Below are positions 1 through 8,470 of a stretch of DNA of 64,000 nucleotides, piece after piece. The DNA comes from Janthinobacterium sp. (GTDB taxonomy: Bacteria; Pseudomonadota; Gammaproteobacteria; Burkholderiales; Burkholderiaceae_D), in NCBI RefSeq assembly GCF_009923995.1, contig NZ_RFSK01000007.1, positions 62,001-126,000 of the forward strand. Reading direction: 5' to 3'. Both the position numbers and the translations under genes were made by a program. The stretch's first letter is position 1. Every line of letters begins with the position of its first letter. Under the pieces are notes generated by a model that saw only the letters and a list, made by a program, of their open reading frames with translations, had not been told where the DNA came from and made no database searches.

Positions 1-411
1 GGCACGGTGGCCTACGACAACAATACCCAGGTCGACACGACGCGCAGCATCACCGTCGAATTCGACGGCAATGCGCAGGGGCCGTGGCGCTTCCGTCCGG
101 TTGTTTCCAGCATGCAAGTGCATCCGGGCGAACTGGTCACCGTCATGTACGAAGTGGTCAACACGCAAAACCGCGTAGTGAACGCGCAAGCCATTCCCAG
201 CTACGCACCGCAGAGTGCGACGCCGCATTTCAAGAAGGTCGAGTGCTTCTGCTTCAAGCAGCAGACCTTGAAGGCGCACGAGGCGCGGCAGATGCCGGTG
301 GTGTTCTTCCTCGATCCGGCCCTGCCGAAAGAGGTGAAGACCATCACCTTGTCGTACACGTTTTTCGAGATTGCCGGTCTGAGCCAGGCTCAAACCCCGG
401 CCGTCCAATAG
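1..411 (+). CDS. ctaG: Cytochrome c oxidase assembly protein CtaG/Cox11 (5' partial)
   Basis: This is the C-terminal 136 codons of Cox11/CtaG, open from the first base of the window. The family is a membrane-anchored periplasmic copper chaperone that inserts the CuB copper into subunit I of cytochrome c oxidase. The copper-binding CxC is visible as VECFCFKQQ (about codon 79), preceded by the family's immunoglobulin-like beta strands (GPWRFRP, VMYEVVNTQ) and followed by the usual PVVFFLDP segment. The N-terminal membrane anchor lies outside the window. A GTG at 7 is an internal Val codon rather than a start. DUF2970 and subunit III follow, the standard betaproteobacterial oxidase order. Identification is secure from the motif and context. 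Confidence 0.95.
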   Translation, partial: GTVAYDNNTQVDTTRSITVEFDGNAQGPWRFRPVVSSMQVHPGELVTVMYEVVNTQNRVVNAQAIPSYAPQSATPHFKKVECFCFKQQTLKAHEARQMPVVFFLDPALPKEVKTITLSYTFFEIAGLSQAQTPAVQ

Positions 412-420
412 GAGGGCACC

Positions 421-627
421 ATGGGCGAATCCAAACCAGTTGAAAAAGCGTCGTTCCTGTATTCGCTGCGGGCCGTCGTGTGGTCGTTTACGGGCTTGCG
501 CCGCAAGAGCGATTTCGATACGGATTCGGCCAAGCTCAATCCCGTGCACATCGTCATCGCCGGCTTGCTGGTGGTCGCGTGCCTGATCGGCATCCTGTTG
601 TCCCTGGTCAAATTCGCTGTCTCATGA
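421..627 (+). CDS. DUF2970 family small membrane protein
   Basis: A 68-residue protein starting at ATG 421, nine bases after the ctaG stop, with GGAGGG just upstream as ribosome binding site. The N-terminal half is soluble and basic (SLRAVVWSFTGLRRKSDFD). The C-terminal half is one hydrophobic helix (about residues 43-64). This matches DUF2970, a short single-pass protein regularly placed between ctaG and ctaE in betaproteobacteria. Position suggests a role in oxidase assembly or stability, but no biochemical function is known to me. Confidence 0.85.
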   Translation: MGESKPVEKASFLYSLRAVVWSFTGLRRKSDFDTDSAKLNPVHIVIAGLLVVACLIGILLSLVKFAVS

Positions 628-631
628 GTTT

Positions 632-660
632 TTGCTGCATCGATATCTATAACGTATAAA
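632..660 (+). promoter_or_regulatory. Possible sigma-70 promoter for ctaE
   Basis: TTGCTG (632-637), a 17-base spacer and TATAAA (655-660) lie in the 65-base gap between the DUF2970 gene and subunit III. The -10 is good and the -35 moderate. It would allow ctaE to be transcribed independently of ctaG. Called by eye only. Confidence 0.35.
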
Positions 661-692
661 AACCACCCTACAAGTTTTTTGAGGAGATGATG

Positions 693-1553
693 ATGAGTTC
701 CAACCACGCCGCCGCACCCTATTACTTTGTGCCGGGGCCGTCGCGCTGGCCCCTGCTGGGCGGCGCCAGCCTGCTGCTGACCATGGTCGGCGCATCCGCC
801 TGGGTCAACGACGTCTCCTGGGGACCGTACGCGAACTTCATCGGCATCGCCGGCATCCTGCTGGTGCTGTACTTCTGGTTCGGCGACGCCATCGGCGAGT
901 CGGAACAGGGCCTGTACAGCGAGCGCATCGACCACTCCTTCCGCTGGAGCATGAGCTGGTTCATCTTCTCGGAAGTCATGTTCTTCGCCGCCTTCTTCGG
1001 CGCCCTGTTCTATGCGCGCAGCATCTCGATGCCGTGGCTGGCCGACCTCGACCACAAGGTCATCTGGCCCGATTTCGCCGCCCACTGGGGCAATACGGGC
1101 CCGGCCGGCACGGTGCAGGAATTCACCACCATGACGCCGTTCTGGATTCCGACCATCAATACGGCCCTGCTGCTGATGTCCGGCGTGACCCTGACGATTT
1201 CCCACCACGCGCTGCGCGCCGGCCACCGCGGCATGACGGCCCTGTTCCTGTTCGCCACCATCGCGCTGGGCGCCGTCTTCATGGGCTTCCAGGTCTACGA
1301 ATACGTGCACGCCTACAGCGAACTGAACCTGAAATTGACGTCCGGCATCTACGGCGCCACCTTCTTCATGCTGACGGGCTTCCACGGTTTCCACGTGACT
1401 CTGGGCGCCATCATGCTGTCCGTCATCCTGTACCGCGTCCTGAAAGGCCACTTCACGCCCGAGCACCACTTCGGCTTCGAAGGCGCCGCCTGGTACTGGC
1501 ACTTTGTCGACGTCGTCTGGCTGGGCCTGTACGTGGTCGTGTATTGGTTATAA
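693..1553 (+). CDS. ctaE: Cytochrome c oxidase subunit III
   Basis: Subunit III of the aa3-type cytochrome c oxidase, an inner-membrane protein that supports proton uptake and stability of the catalytic subunits. Three consecutive ATG codons occur at 687, 690 and 693. GAGGAG occupies 681-686, so only the third gives sensible spacing (6 bases) and is chosen, yielding 286 residues (MSSNHAAAPYYFVPGPSRWP). Seven hydrophobic segments are visible, with typical subunit III stretches such as FRWSMSWFIFSEVMFFAAFFG and FHGFHVTLG, and the C-terminal WYWHFVDVVWLGLYVVVYW. A bidirectional terminator follows. Identification is very secure. Confidence 0.97.
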   Translation: MSSNHAAAPYYFVPGPSRWPLLGGASLLLTMVGASAWVNDVSWGPYANFIGIAGILLVLYFWFGDAIGESEQGLYSERIDHSFRWSMSWFIFSEVMFFAAFFGALFYARSISMPWLADLDHKVIWPDFAAHWGNTGPAGTVQEFTTMTPFWIPTINTALLLMSGVTLTISHHALRAGHRGMTALFLFATIALGAVFMGFQVYEYVHAYSELNLKLTSGIYGATFFMLTGFHGFHVTLGAIMLSVILYRVLKGHFTPEHHFGFEGAAWYWHFVDVVWLGLYVVVYWL

Positions 1554-1597
1554 TGACGGGGCAGGGCGCGCGTGCTTGACACGGGCGCCGGCACCAT

Positions 1598-1637
1598 AAA
1601 AAAAGCCGTACCGGGAGATCCTGGGTACGGCTTTTTT
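1598..1637. terminator. Bidirectional rho-independent terminator
   Basis: GCCGTACC (1605-1612) pairs with GGTACGGC (1624-1631), flanked by an A-run on the left and a T-run on the right, so it can end transcription in both directions. It sits between the convergent ctaE and twin-transmembrane genes. Confidence 0.9.
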
Positions 1638-1675
1638 CTTAGTGTGAAGAATTTGCCAATCAGGCAAGAAGAAGC

Positions 1676-1876
1676 TTAATGTATGCCCGTCGGCTGGATG
1701 TAACCGAGATGATGCGCCAGCAGGATCAGCAGGAACAGGGTGATCGACAGCCCCACGCGCAGGGCCAGCGCCTGCACGGTGCGGTTGCTCTTGCCCTTGT
1801 CGCGCATCAGGAAAAACAGGGCCGAGCCCAGGCTGCCCAGGATCAGGATGAAGGCGATGGCAACGAGGATTTTCAT
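1676..1876 (-). CDS. Twin transmembrane protein (DUF2909-like)
   Basis: A 66-residue protein, almost entirely two membrane helices (MKILVAIAFILILGSLGSALFFL and ALRVGLSITLFLLILLAHHLG) joined by a short basic loop (MRDKGKSNRT). This is the architecture of the DUF2909 twin-transmembrane family found beside oxidase-assembly genes in beta- and gammaproteobacteria. I start at the ATG at 1876. A longer reading to 1930 would run into the SURF1 ribosome binding site and adds unconvincing residues. It is convergent with ctaE and divergent from the SURF1 gene. Function is unknown; involvement in oxidase biogenesis is inferred from location only. Confidence 0.8.
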   Translation of the reverse strand: MKILVAIAFILILGSLGSALFFLMRDKGKSNRTVQALALRVGLSITLFLLILLAHHLGYIQPTGIH

Positions 1877-1912
1877 GGATGGTAGCGCCAAGCTTGAGGA
1901 GGTTTCATTGTA

Positions 1913-2659
1913 ATGCGTATCCGCTTCCATTTTAGATGGATTCCGTTTGTTGTAATGCTGCTACTGGTGGCGCTGGGGGTTTCTTTGGCGCAATGGCAGC
2001 AGCGCCGCGGCGATGAAAAGGTCGCCCGCGCCGCCCGGCTGGCGGCGGGCAACGCGGCCGCGCCCCTGGCCTTGACGGCAGCGCCCCTGCTGCCGGCCGA
2101 TGCGCAAGCCATCGAATACCGCCGCGTCACCGTCACGGGCCATTTCGTGCCCGCCTGGACCGTGTACCTGGACAACCGCCCTTACCAGGGCCAGGCGGGT
2201 TTCCACGTGCTCACGCCGTTCCAGATCGACGGCTCGCCCATGCACGTGCTGGTGGCGCAGGGCTGGCTGCCGCGCAACAATGCCGAGCGCACGCGCATCC
2301 CCGACTACGCCACGCCGGCCGGCACCGTCACCATCACCGGCATCGCGCGCCTGAACGCGGGTCACGTGATGGAACTGGGCACGGCGCCGCCCCTGGCGCC
2401 GCACGCCATCGTGCAAAATGCCGATATCGTCCAGCTGGCCACGGCCAGCGGCCTGGCCCTGCAACCCCTGCTCATCGAACAAACAGTTGATCCCGCAGCG
2501 GCGCCAGCGTCCGGCCAGCTTCCCGTGCGCGACTGGCCGGCGCCCGACCTGGGGGCCGACAAGCACCGCGGCTATGCATTCCAGTGGTATGCACTGGCAC
2601 TGATGGCTTTTTTATTTTTTGTCTTTACAGGATTTCGACGTGCAAACAAACAACCCTGA
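1913..2659 (+). CDS. SURF1 family oxidase assembly protein
   Basis: A 248-residue SURF1/Shy1 protein. The family helps place heme A into subunit I of cytochrome c oxidase. It has the family topology: one N-terminal helix (residues about 9-26), a periplasmic domain with YRRVTVTGHFVP, YLDNRPYQGQAGFHVLTPF and VAQGWLPRN, and a C-terminal helix (about 226-242). The ATG at 1913 follows a strong GAGGAGG. The end overlaps the next gene, indicating one transcription unit that continues through heme A synthesis and Sco genes. Confidence 0.93.
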   Translation: MRIRFHFRWIPFVVMLLLVALGVSLAQWQQRRGDEKVARAARLAAGNAAAPLALTAAPLLPADAQAIEYRRVTVTGHFVPAWTVYLDNRPYQGQAGFHVLTPFQIDGSPMHVLVAQGWLPRNNAERTRIPDYATPAGTVTITGIARLNAGHVMELGTAPPLAPHAIVQNADIVQLATASGLALQPLLIEQTVDPAAAPASGQLPVRDWPAPDLGADKHRGYAFQWYALALMAFLFFVFTGFRRANKQP

Positions 2660-3269
2660 AGCAATGCAAGACAGCACCGGCAAACAGACGCAGAACAGCG
2701 GACGCTGGAAACTGCTGGCCGTGGTGGCCGTGTGCGCCTTTCCCATCATCGCCTCGTATTTCACGTATTACATCATCAAGCCCACGGGCCGCAACAATTA
2801 CGGCGCCCTGATCGACCCCCGCTTGCACCCGATCCCCGAGGCGCAGCTGCACGTGACGGAACTGGACGGCAAGGCGTCGCCGCTGGCGCAATTCAAAGGC
2901 AAGTGGATCATGCTGCAGACGGGGCCGTCCGACTGTCAGGAAGCGTGCAAGAAAAGCCTGTTTGAAATGCAACAATTGCGCTTGATGCAGGGCAAGGAAC
3001 GCGAACGCATCGAGCGCGTCTGGCTGGTGACGGACGCGCAGCCGCTCGACACCCTGGTGATGCGCGAATTCGACGGCACCAGCATGCTGCGCGTCAACGC
3101 CGACGCTCTGAAGGCGTGGCTGCCCGTGGAGCCGGGCGGCAAGGCCGACGAGCACCTGTACCTGATCGATCCGCTGGGCAACCTGATGATGCGCTTCCCG
3201 AAAGACGCGGACCCGAGCAAGGTCAAGAAAGACATCGCCAAGCTGCTCAAAGCTTCGGCCATCGGTTAA
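2640..3269 (+). CDS. Sco-like membrane-anchored thioredoxin-fold protein
   Basis: A protein of about 209 residues with one N-terminal helix (LLAVVAVCAFPIIASYFTYY) and a periplasmic domain of thioredoxin type. It is often annotated only as a transmembrane cytochrome oxidase-associated protein. The sequence shows DCQEACKK, a CxxxC motif at the place where Sco proteins have CPDVC. Later comes ADEHLYLIDPLGNLMMRF, aligning with the Sco1 region [15 protein letters not shown] and keeping its histidine. I infer a divergent Sco paralog that could bind copper or act as a thiol reductase. Start is uncertain: GTG 2640 (AGGA eight bases upstream, inside the SURF1 gene) is preferred over ATG 2664. Confidence 0.8.
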   Translation: MQTNNPEAMQDSTGKQTQNSGRWKLLAVVAVCAFPIIASYFTYYIIKPTGRNNYGALIDPRLHPIPEAQLHVTELDGKASPLAQFKGKWIMLQTGPSDCQEACKKSLFEMQQLRLMQGKERERIERVWLVTDAQPLDTLVMREFDGTSMLRVNADALKAWLPVEPGGKADEHLYLIDPLGNLMMRFPKDADPSKVKKDIAKLLKASAIG

Positions 3270-3278
3270 GGGGGACGC

Positions 3279-4457
3279 ATGCCGACGATGCACCTTTCCG
3301 CGCTGGCCCAGCTGGGCTTGACGGGCTTGCTGGTGGCGCTGCTGCCCTTGACCATGGTCTGGGTGTCCGCAGACGCCAATAAATACCGCAAGCTCGTGTG
3401 GATCGCCGTCTTTTTGACGGTGGACCTGATCATGTTCGGCGGCTTCACGCGCCTGTCCGATTCCGGCCTGGGCTGCCCTGACTGGCCCGGTTGTTATGGT
3501 TCTGCCAATCCTTTCCTTGCGCACGAGCACATCGTGGCGGCCGAGACCCTGATGCCGACGGGCCCCGTCACGGTGGTGAAGGCGTGGATCGAGATGACGC
3601 ACCGCTACCTGGCCATGGCCATCGGCGTCCTGATCGTGGCGATGATGGTGCAGGCGTGGCGCCAGTGGCGCAAACATCGCCGCGAGGAGTTTGCTCCCGC
3701 GCTGCCGACGGCGCTGTTCCTGTTCGTCTGCCTGCAGGGCGCGTTCGGCGCCTGGACCGTCACCCTGAAGCTGCAGCCGGTGATCGTCACCATCCACTTG
3801 CTGCTGGGCATGGGCTTGCTGGCCATGCTGACGTGGCTGGGCGGGCGCCAGGATAACGCCGTCTCTCCCCTGCGACGCGCCGATGCGGCCGCGTCCGTCC
3901 TGCGCCCCGTGCGCGCGCTGGCCGTCATGTCGCTCGTGCTCCTGACCGTGCAGATCGCGCTGGGCGGCTGGGTGAGCACCAACTACGCCACCCTGGCCTG
4001 CACGGATTTCCCCTTGTGCGGCGGCAAGGTGATTCCGGAGATGGACTTCGAGCATGGTTTCCATTTGTGGCGCGAACTGGGCAAGACGGCCGCCGGCCAT
4101 TACCTGCCGTTTTCCGCGCTGACGGCCATCCACTGGGTGCACCGCAACTTCGCCTTCGTCGTGCTGGCCGGCGTCGGCTACACGGTGTGGCGCGCCTGGC
4201 GCCTGCCGTCCCTGCGCGGCACGGCGCGGGCGATTGCCGTGGTGCTGGCCCTGCAGGCGGCCACGGGCCTGGCGACGATCTACCTGAGCTGGCCATTGTC
4301 GATTGCCGTGCTGCATAACGGCGGGGCGGCGCTGCTCGTGTTGTTGCTGACCATGTTAAACTACAAGGCTAAATTCCAGCTCGATGTTGCGCGGACCTCC
4401 GCTTCCGCCTCCGCGACAGTGCCCCCGGCACCAGCCAGCTCTTCCCGTACCGCATAA
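3279..4457 (+). CDS. ctaA: Heme A synthase, COX15/CtaA family
   Basis: A 392-residue polytopic membrane enzyme that oxidises the C8 methyl of heme O to give heme A, the cofactor of aa3 oxidases. Family marks include GGFTRLSDSGLGCPDWPGCYG near residue 48, EMTHRYLAM, a cysteine pair in the second half (LACTDFPLCGG) and AIHWVHRNFAF. Eight hydrophobic segments and heme-ligand histidines in the expected places are visible. The ATG at 3279 lies nine bases after the Sco-like gene. It abuts ctaB with no gap, so substrate supply (CtaB) and use (CtaA) are coupled. Confidence 0.95.
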   Translation: MPTMHLSALAQLGLTGLLVALLPLTMVWVSADANKYRKLVWIAVFLTVDLIMFGGFTRLSDSGLGCPDWPGCYGSANPFLAHEHIVAAETLMPTGPVTVVKAWIEMTHRYLAMAIGVLIVAMMVQAWRQWRKHRREEFAPALPTALFLFVCLQGAFGAWTVTLKLQPVIVTIHLLLGMGLLAMLTWLGGRQDNAVSPLRRADAAASVLRPVRALAVMSLVLLTVQIALGGWVSTNYATLACTDFPLCGGKVIPEMDFEHGFHLWRELGKTAAGHYLPFSALTAIHWVHRNFAFVVLAGVGYTVWRAWRLPSLRGTARAIAVVLALQAATGLATIYLSWPLSIAVLHNGGAALLVLLLTMLNYKAKFQLDVARTSASASATVPPAPASSSRTA

Positions 4458-5357
4458 ATGACTACTCAGACCATCAGCCGTAAACCATCCCCCCGCATCG
4501 CCCAGTACTGGGCGCTGACCAAGCCCCGCGTGACGCAGCTGGCCGTGTTTTGTGCCGTCATCGGCATGTTCCTGGCCAGCGAGGAGTTGCCGGACTGGCA
4601 TGCGGTGGTGTTCGGCACCGTCGGCATCTGGCTGCTGGCCGGCGCCGCCTTCGCCGTCAACTGCCTGGCCGAGCGCGAAATCGATGCGCGCATGGCCCGC
4701 ACGGCGCGCCGCCCGATGGCCATGGGCGACATCACCGTCAAGCAGACGGTGGTGTTCGCGCTGGTGATCGGCGGCCTGGGCATGGCGATCCTGTACCACC
4801 TCGTCAATCCGCTGACCATGTGGCTGACCTTTGTCACCTTCGTCGGCTATGCCCTGATCTACACCATGGTGCTGAAACCGGCCACGCCGCAAAACATCGT
4901 CATCGGCGGCCTGTCCGGCGCCATGCCGCCCGCGCTGGGCTGGGCCGCCGTCGCCAACGACGTGCCCATGCAGGCGTGGCTGCTGGTCCTGATCATTTTC
5001 GTCTGGACGCCGCCCCATTTCTGGGCCCTGGCCATGTACCGCCGCGACGACTACGCGCGCTCGGGCCTGCCCATGCTGCCCGTCACGCACGGCTTGAAAT
5101 TCACGCAATTCCATGTGTGGCTGTACTCGATCGCGCTGGCCGCCACCACCTTGCTGCCGTACGCCGTGCGCATGAGCGGCCTGATCTACCTGGTCTCGGC
5201 CGTCGTGCTCAACGCCGGTTTCCTGTATTACGCGTGGAAGATGTACCGCCACTACACGGACTTGATCGCGCGCAAGGCATTTACGTTTTCCATCATTTAC
5301 CTGGCCCTGCTGTTCGCGGCACTGCTGGTCGACCACTACATTCCCCTCGGATCATGA
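4458..5357 (+). CDS. ctaB: Protoheme IX farnesyltransferase (heme O synthase)
   Basis: A 299-residue UbiA-family prenyltransferase that adds a farnesyl group to heme B to make heme O. The Mg-pyrophosphate motif [19 protein letters not shown] (about residues 71-89) is intact, and the second conserved loop reads [21 protein letters not shown]. Nine hydrophobic helices are visible. It starts on the base after the ctaA stop, and its stop overlaps the sco start in ATGA. Length and motifs are normal for CtaB/CyoE. Confidence 0.96.
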   Translation: MTTQTISRKPSPRIAQYWALTKPRVTQLAVFCAVIGMFLASEELPDWHAVVFGTVGIWLLAGAAFAVNCLAEREIDARMARTARRPMAMGDITVKQTVVFALVIGGLGMAILYHLVNPLTMWLTFVTFVGYALIYTMVLKPATPQNIVIGGLSGAMPPALGWAAVANDVPMQAWLLVLIIFVWTPPHFWALAMYRRDDYARSGLPMLPVTHGLKFTQFHVWLYSIALAATTLLPYAVRMSGLIYLVSAVVLNAGFLYYAWKMYRHYTDLIARKAFTFSIIYLALLFAALLVDHYIPLGS

Positions 5358-5947
5358 AAAAAACCCTGACCCTGTTGCTGGCGGCCGCGCTGGTCGCCGT
5401 CCTGGCCGGCTGCGGCAAGCCTGCCGCGCCCAAGCTGGAATTCAAGAACACGGACGTGACGGGCCTGGGCTACGCGCGCGAGTTCGCCCTGACGGACCAT
5501 ACGGGCCATCCGCGCACCCTGGCCGACTACAAGGGCAAACTGGTGCTGATGTTCTTCGGCTACACGCAATGCCCGGACGTGTGTCCCACCACCATGGCCG
5601 ACATGGCCCAGGTGATGCAGGAAATGGGACCGCAGGCGGACCAGGTGCAGGTGCTGTTCGTCACCGTCGACCCCGAGCGCGACACGCCGGAGCTGCTGGC
5701 GCAATACGTGCCGGCCTTCGACAAGCGCTTCGTGGGCCTGTATGGCAGCCTGGAACAGACGGCCAAGGTGGCCAAGGAATTCAAGGTGTATTACGCCAAG
5801 GTCGAGGGCGAGACGGACAGCAGCTACACGGTGGACCACACGGCCGGCACCTATGTGTTCGACCGCGACGGCAAGATCCGCCTGTTCGTGCGCCACGGCG
5901 AAAAACCGGCCACCATCGCGCACGATCTTAAACTTCTGCTATCCTGA
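5354..5947 (+). CDS. SCO1/SenC copper chaperone lipoprotein
   Basis: A 197-residue lipoprotein of the Sco family, which delivers copper to the CuA site of cytochrome c oxidase subunit II. The signal ends in a lipobox LAGC (Cys20). The copper ligands are complete: CPDVC (Cys73, Cys77) and the histidine in [10 protein letters not shown] (His162). [14 protein letters not shown] is a typical Sco stretch. The start ATG overlaps the ctaB stop by four bases, so translation is probably coupled. This is the canonical Sco of the operon; the gene at 2640-3269 is a divergent relative. Confidence 0.94.
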   Translation: MKKTLTLLLAAALVAVLAGCGKPAAPKLEFKNTDVTGLGYAREFALTDHTGHPRTLADYKGKLVLMFFGYTQCPDVCPTTMADMAQVMQEMGPQADQVQVLFVTVDPERDTPELLAQYVPAFDKRFVGLYGSLEQTAKVAKEFKVYYAKVEGETDSSYTVDHTAGTYVFDRDGKIRLFVRHGEKPATIAHDLKLLLS

Positions 5948-5990
5948 CCCGGTCGCGCCCCCGGGGCGCCATCTTCAGGATCAGCGGTAC

Positions 5991-7070
5991 ATGGAAAAAC
6001 GTTTCGAGCCTTACGCCCGCCTGGCGGCCATCATCTTCCTGCTGATCGGCTGCTTCTTCGTCCTGCGGCCTTTCCTTGCCGCCATGCTGTTTGCCGCCTG
6101 CGTGGGCATTTCCAGCTGGCCCCTGTACCTCCTCCTGCTCGAACGCCTGAAGGGCCGCCGCAACTGGGCGGCCGCCATCATGACCCTGTCCCTGATCCTG
6201 GTCATCGTCCTGCCCCTGGCCCTCGTCACCTACAACCTGGCCGACAATGTGTCGCGCATCTACGAGCAGATCCGCGCCGCGCTGGAAGCGGGCGGCCTGC
6301 ATCCGCCCGCCTGGCTGGCCAGCATTCCCGTCGTGGGCGAAACCATCGATGGCTACGTGCGGCGATTGCTGGACGACCGCGAGGAGTTATTGAATTTAGG
6401 CAAGACGATGCTGGAGCCGGCGCGCCATTTCCTCGCCTCGGGTGGCATCGTGCTGGGCACGGGCCTGGCGCAGACCAGCCTGGCCGTGTTCGTCAGCTTC
6501 TTCCTCTACCGAGACGGCCAGCAGCTGAGTCGCGTGCTGATGACGGGCGCCGGGCGCATCATCGGCGACAGCGCGCCGGGCGTGGCCCTGACCGTCAGCC
6601 GCACCGTGCGTGGCGTCATGTATGGCTTGCTGGGCACGGCGCTGGCGCAGGCGCTGGTGGCCGTGGTGGGCTTCCTGATCGCCGGCGTGCCGGCCGTGGC
6701 GCTGCTGGGCGTGGCCACCTTCCTCTTTTCGCTGATCCCCGTGGGCCCGCCCCTGATCTGGGGCGGCGCCGCCATCTGGCTGTTTTCCGACGGCCAGACG
6801 GGCTGGGGCATCTTCATGCTGGTGTGGGGCGCGCTGCTGATCAGCGGCGTGGATAACGTGGTCAAACCCATGCTGATCAGCCGCGGCAGCAGCCTGCCGT
6901 TTTTACTCGTGCTGCTGGGCGTGCTGGGCGGCGTGCTGGCCTTCGGCTTCGTCGGCATCTTCATCGGCCCGACCCTGCTGGCAGTGCTGTACAGCCTGCT
7001 GCAAACGTGGACGGTGGGCGAGACCACCGTGCCGCAGGGCAAAGATACAATTACCTTGAAAAAAGATTAA
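5991..7070 (+). CDS. AI-2E family (PerM-type) membrane transporter
   Basis: A 359-residue polytopic protein of the AI-2E/UPF0118 family. It has seven to eight hydrophobic segments, a central amphipathic region (residues about 75-145), and the conserved C-terminal block LISGVDNVVKPMLISRGSSLPFLLVLLGVLGG, followed by GFVGIFIGPTLLAVLYSLLQTW. Members export small molecules or ions (AI-2 in TqsA, Na+/H+ exchange in some). The substrate here cannot be read from sequence. ATG 5991 has AGGA ten bases upstream. It is last in the oxidase operon and its stop overlaps the convergent HlyC/CorC gene by four bases. Confidence 0.85.
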   Translation: MEKRFEPYARLAAIIFLLIGCFFVLRPFLAAMLFAACVGISSWPLYLLLLERLKGRRNWAAAIMTLSLILVIVLPLALVTYNLADNVSRIYEQIRAALEAGGLHPPAWLASIPVVGETIDGYVRRLLDDREELLNLGKTMLEPARHFLASGGIVLGTGLAQTSLAVFVSFFLYRDGQQLSRVLMTGAGRIIGDSAPGVALTVSRTVRGVMYGLLGTALAQALVAVVGFLIAGVPAVALLGVATFLFSLIPVGPPLIWGGAAIWLFSDGQTGWGIFMLVWGALLISGVDNVVKPMLISRGSSLPFLLVLLGVLGGVLAFGFVGIFIGPTLLAVLYSLLQTWTVGETTVPQGKDTITLKKD

Positions 7071-8407
7071 TCGCGTAAATCGGCATCGAGGTCGCGTTCC
7101 TGTTTCGGGATCACCTTGATGAGCACGATGCGGGGCCCGTTCATCTTCTTGACGACGATGTCGAAGTCGACGAAGGTGATGCGCTGGCCCTGCTTGGGAA
7201 TGTCGCCCAGCTTGACCATGATCAAGCCGCCCACCGATTCCACGTCGTCCAGCCCCAGTTCCTCGTTTTCGATATCGATGCCGAGGATGCGTTCGAGCGA
7301 GAAGATGGGCAGGCTGGCCTTGCCGATCAGGGTGCCGTCGCTCTGCTTGAGCCAGTCGTTTTCATTGCGGCGGAATTCATCGCGGATTTCGCCGACCATG
7401 GCGCCGAGCAGGTTATCCAGGGTGATGAACCCCAGCGGGCGCTTGCCTTTTTCGCCGATCAGGGCGAAGTGGGGCGCGCCGTCGCGGAAGCGGCGGAACA
7501 GTTCCAGCGCGGGTGTGCGGGCGGAAATGATGTCCACGGGACGTAAAAACGGCGTGAGCGAGGTGATGGGCTTGCCCGCCTGCTGGGCAAAGAACAGGTC
7601 CTTCAGGTGCACCACGCCCAGCACGTCGTCGCCGTTGGTGTCGAAATACGGGTAGCGGCTGAAACGGTTGCGCAGCACCGTGTCGAGGTTTTCTTCCAGG
7701 GTGCTGGACGCATGCAGGGCGATCACTTCATTGATCGGGCGCATCAGGTCCGACACCGTCATCTGTTCGAAATCAAGCGACTGGGCCAGGATGTTGCGCT
7801 CGTCGCGCGTGAATTTCTCGCCCGGCTGGCTGGTGCGCAGGATCAGTTTCAGTTCTTCGGACGAATAATGGGCATCGTGGCCGCCCTTGCCGGACAGGCC
7901 AGCCAGGCGCAGCACCCAGTTGGCGCTGGCGTTGAGCAGGTAGATGGCCGGGTACATGGTCCAGTAAAAGCCGTACAGGGGGATTGCGCTCCACAGGCCG
8001 ACGGCTTCCGGGTTGCGGATGGCCATCGACTTGGGCGCCAGTTCGCCCACGACGATGTGCAGGAAGGAAATCACGCTGAAGGCGACGACGAAGGACACGC
8101 CGTGGATCAGCTCCTGCGAGGTGACGCCGATGGCGCCGAACAGCGGCTCCAGCAGTCCGGCGAAGGCCGGTTCGCCCACCCAGCCCAGGCCCAGCGACGC
8201 CAGGGTGATGCCCAGCTGGCAGGCGGACAGGTAGGCGTCCAGCTGGCCGTGCACCTTGGCCAGGATGCGGCCCCGCATGCCCTGTGTCTTGGCGATGGCG
8301 CGGATGCGCGTGCGCCGCAAGGTGACGATGCCAAACTCGGCGGCAACAAAAAAACCGTTCAGCGCGACCAGGAAGAGGGCGAGCAGGACTAGCAGGACAT
8401 TGTGCAT
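7067..8407 (-). CDS. HlyC/CorC (CNNM) family membrane protein with CBS pair
   Basis: A protein of about 446 residues with the order DUF21 membrane domain (three to four helices, residues about 1-190), tandem CBS domains (about 205-335, with DLMRPINEVIALHASSTLEENL and VVHLKDLFFAQQ) and a C-terminal CorC_HlyC domain (about 350-435). The family exports Mg2+/Co2+ or regulates ion transport; older annotations call it hemolysin. ATG 8407 (MHNVLLVLLALFLVALNGFFVAAEF) is preferred because it puts the first helix at the N terminus; an upstream ATG at 8440 adds eleven residues. It is transcribed alone. Confidence 0.9.
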   Translation of the reverse strand: MHNVLLVLLALFLVALNGFFVAAEFGIVTLRRTRIRAIAKTQGMRGRILAKVHGQLDAYLSACQLGITLASLGLGWVGEPAFAGLLEPLFGAIGVTSQELIHGVSFVVAFSVISFLHIVVGELAPKSMAIRNPEAVGLWSAIPLYGFYWTMYPAIYLLNASANWVLRLAGLSGKGGHDAHYSSEELKLILRTSQPGEKFTRDERNILAQSLDFEQMTVSDLMRPINEVIALHASSTLEENLDTVLRNRFSRYPYFDTNGDDVLGVVHLKDLFFAQQAGKPITSLTPFLRPVDIISARTPALELFRRFRDGAPHFALIGEKGKRPLGFITLDNLLGAMVGEIRDEFRRNENDWLKQSDGTLIGKASLPIFSLERILGIDIENEELGLDDVESVGGLIMVKLGDIPKQGQRITFVDFDIVVKKMNGPRIVLIKVIPKQERDLDADLRD

Positions 8408-8470
8408 GGGGGCGCAAAAGATGGGCTGTAAAAACGTCATCTTAAACGACGAAGGGCGCCATAGCCTAAT

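Noticed and set aside
5955-5970. GC palindrome GCGCCCCCGGGGCGCC between sco and the permease gene, considered as a terminator
   Set aside because: No loop to speak of and no T-run; the next gene starts 21 bases later with its own ribosome binding site, so read-through is likely.
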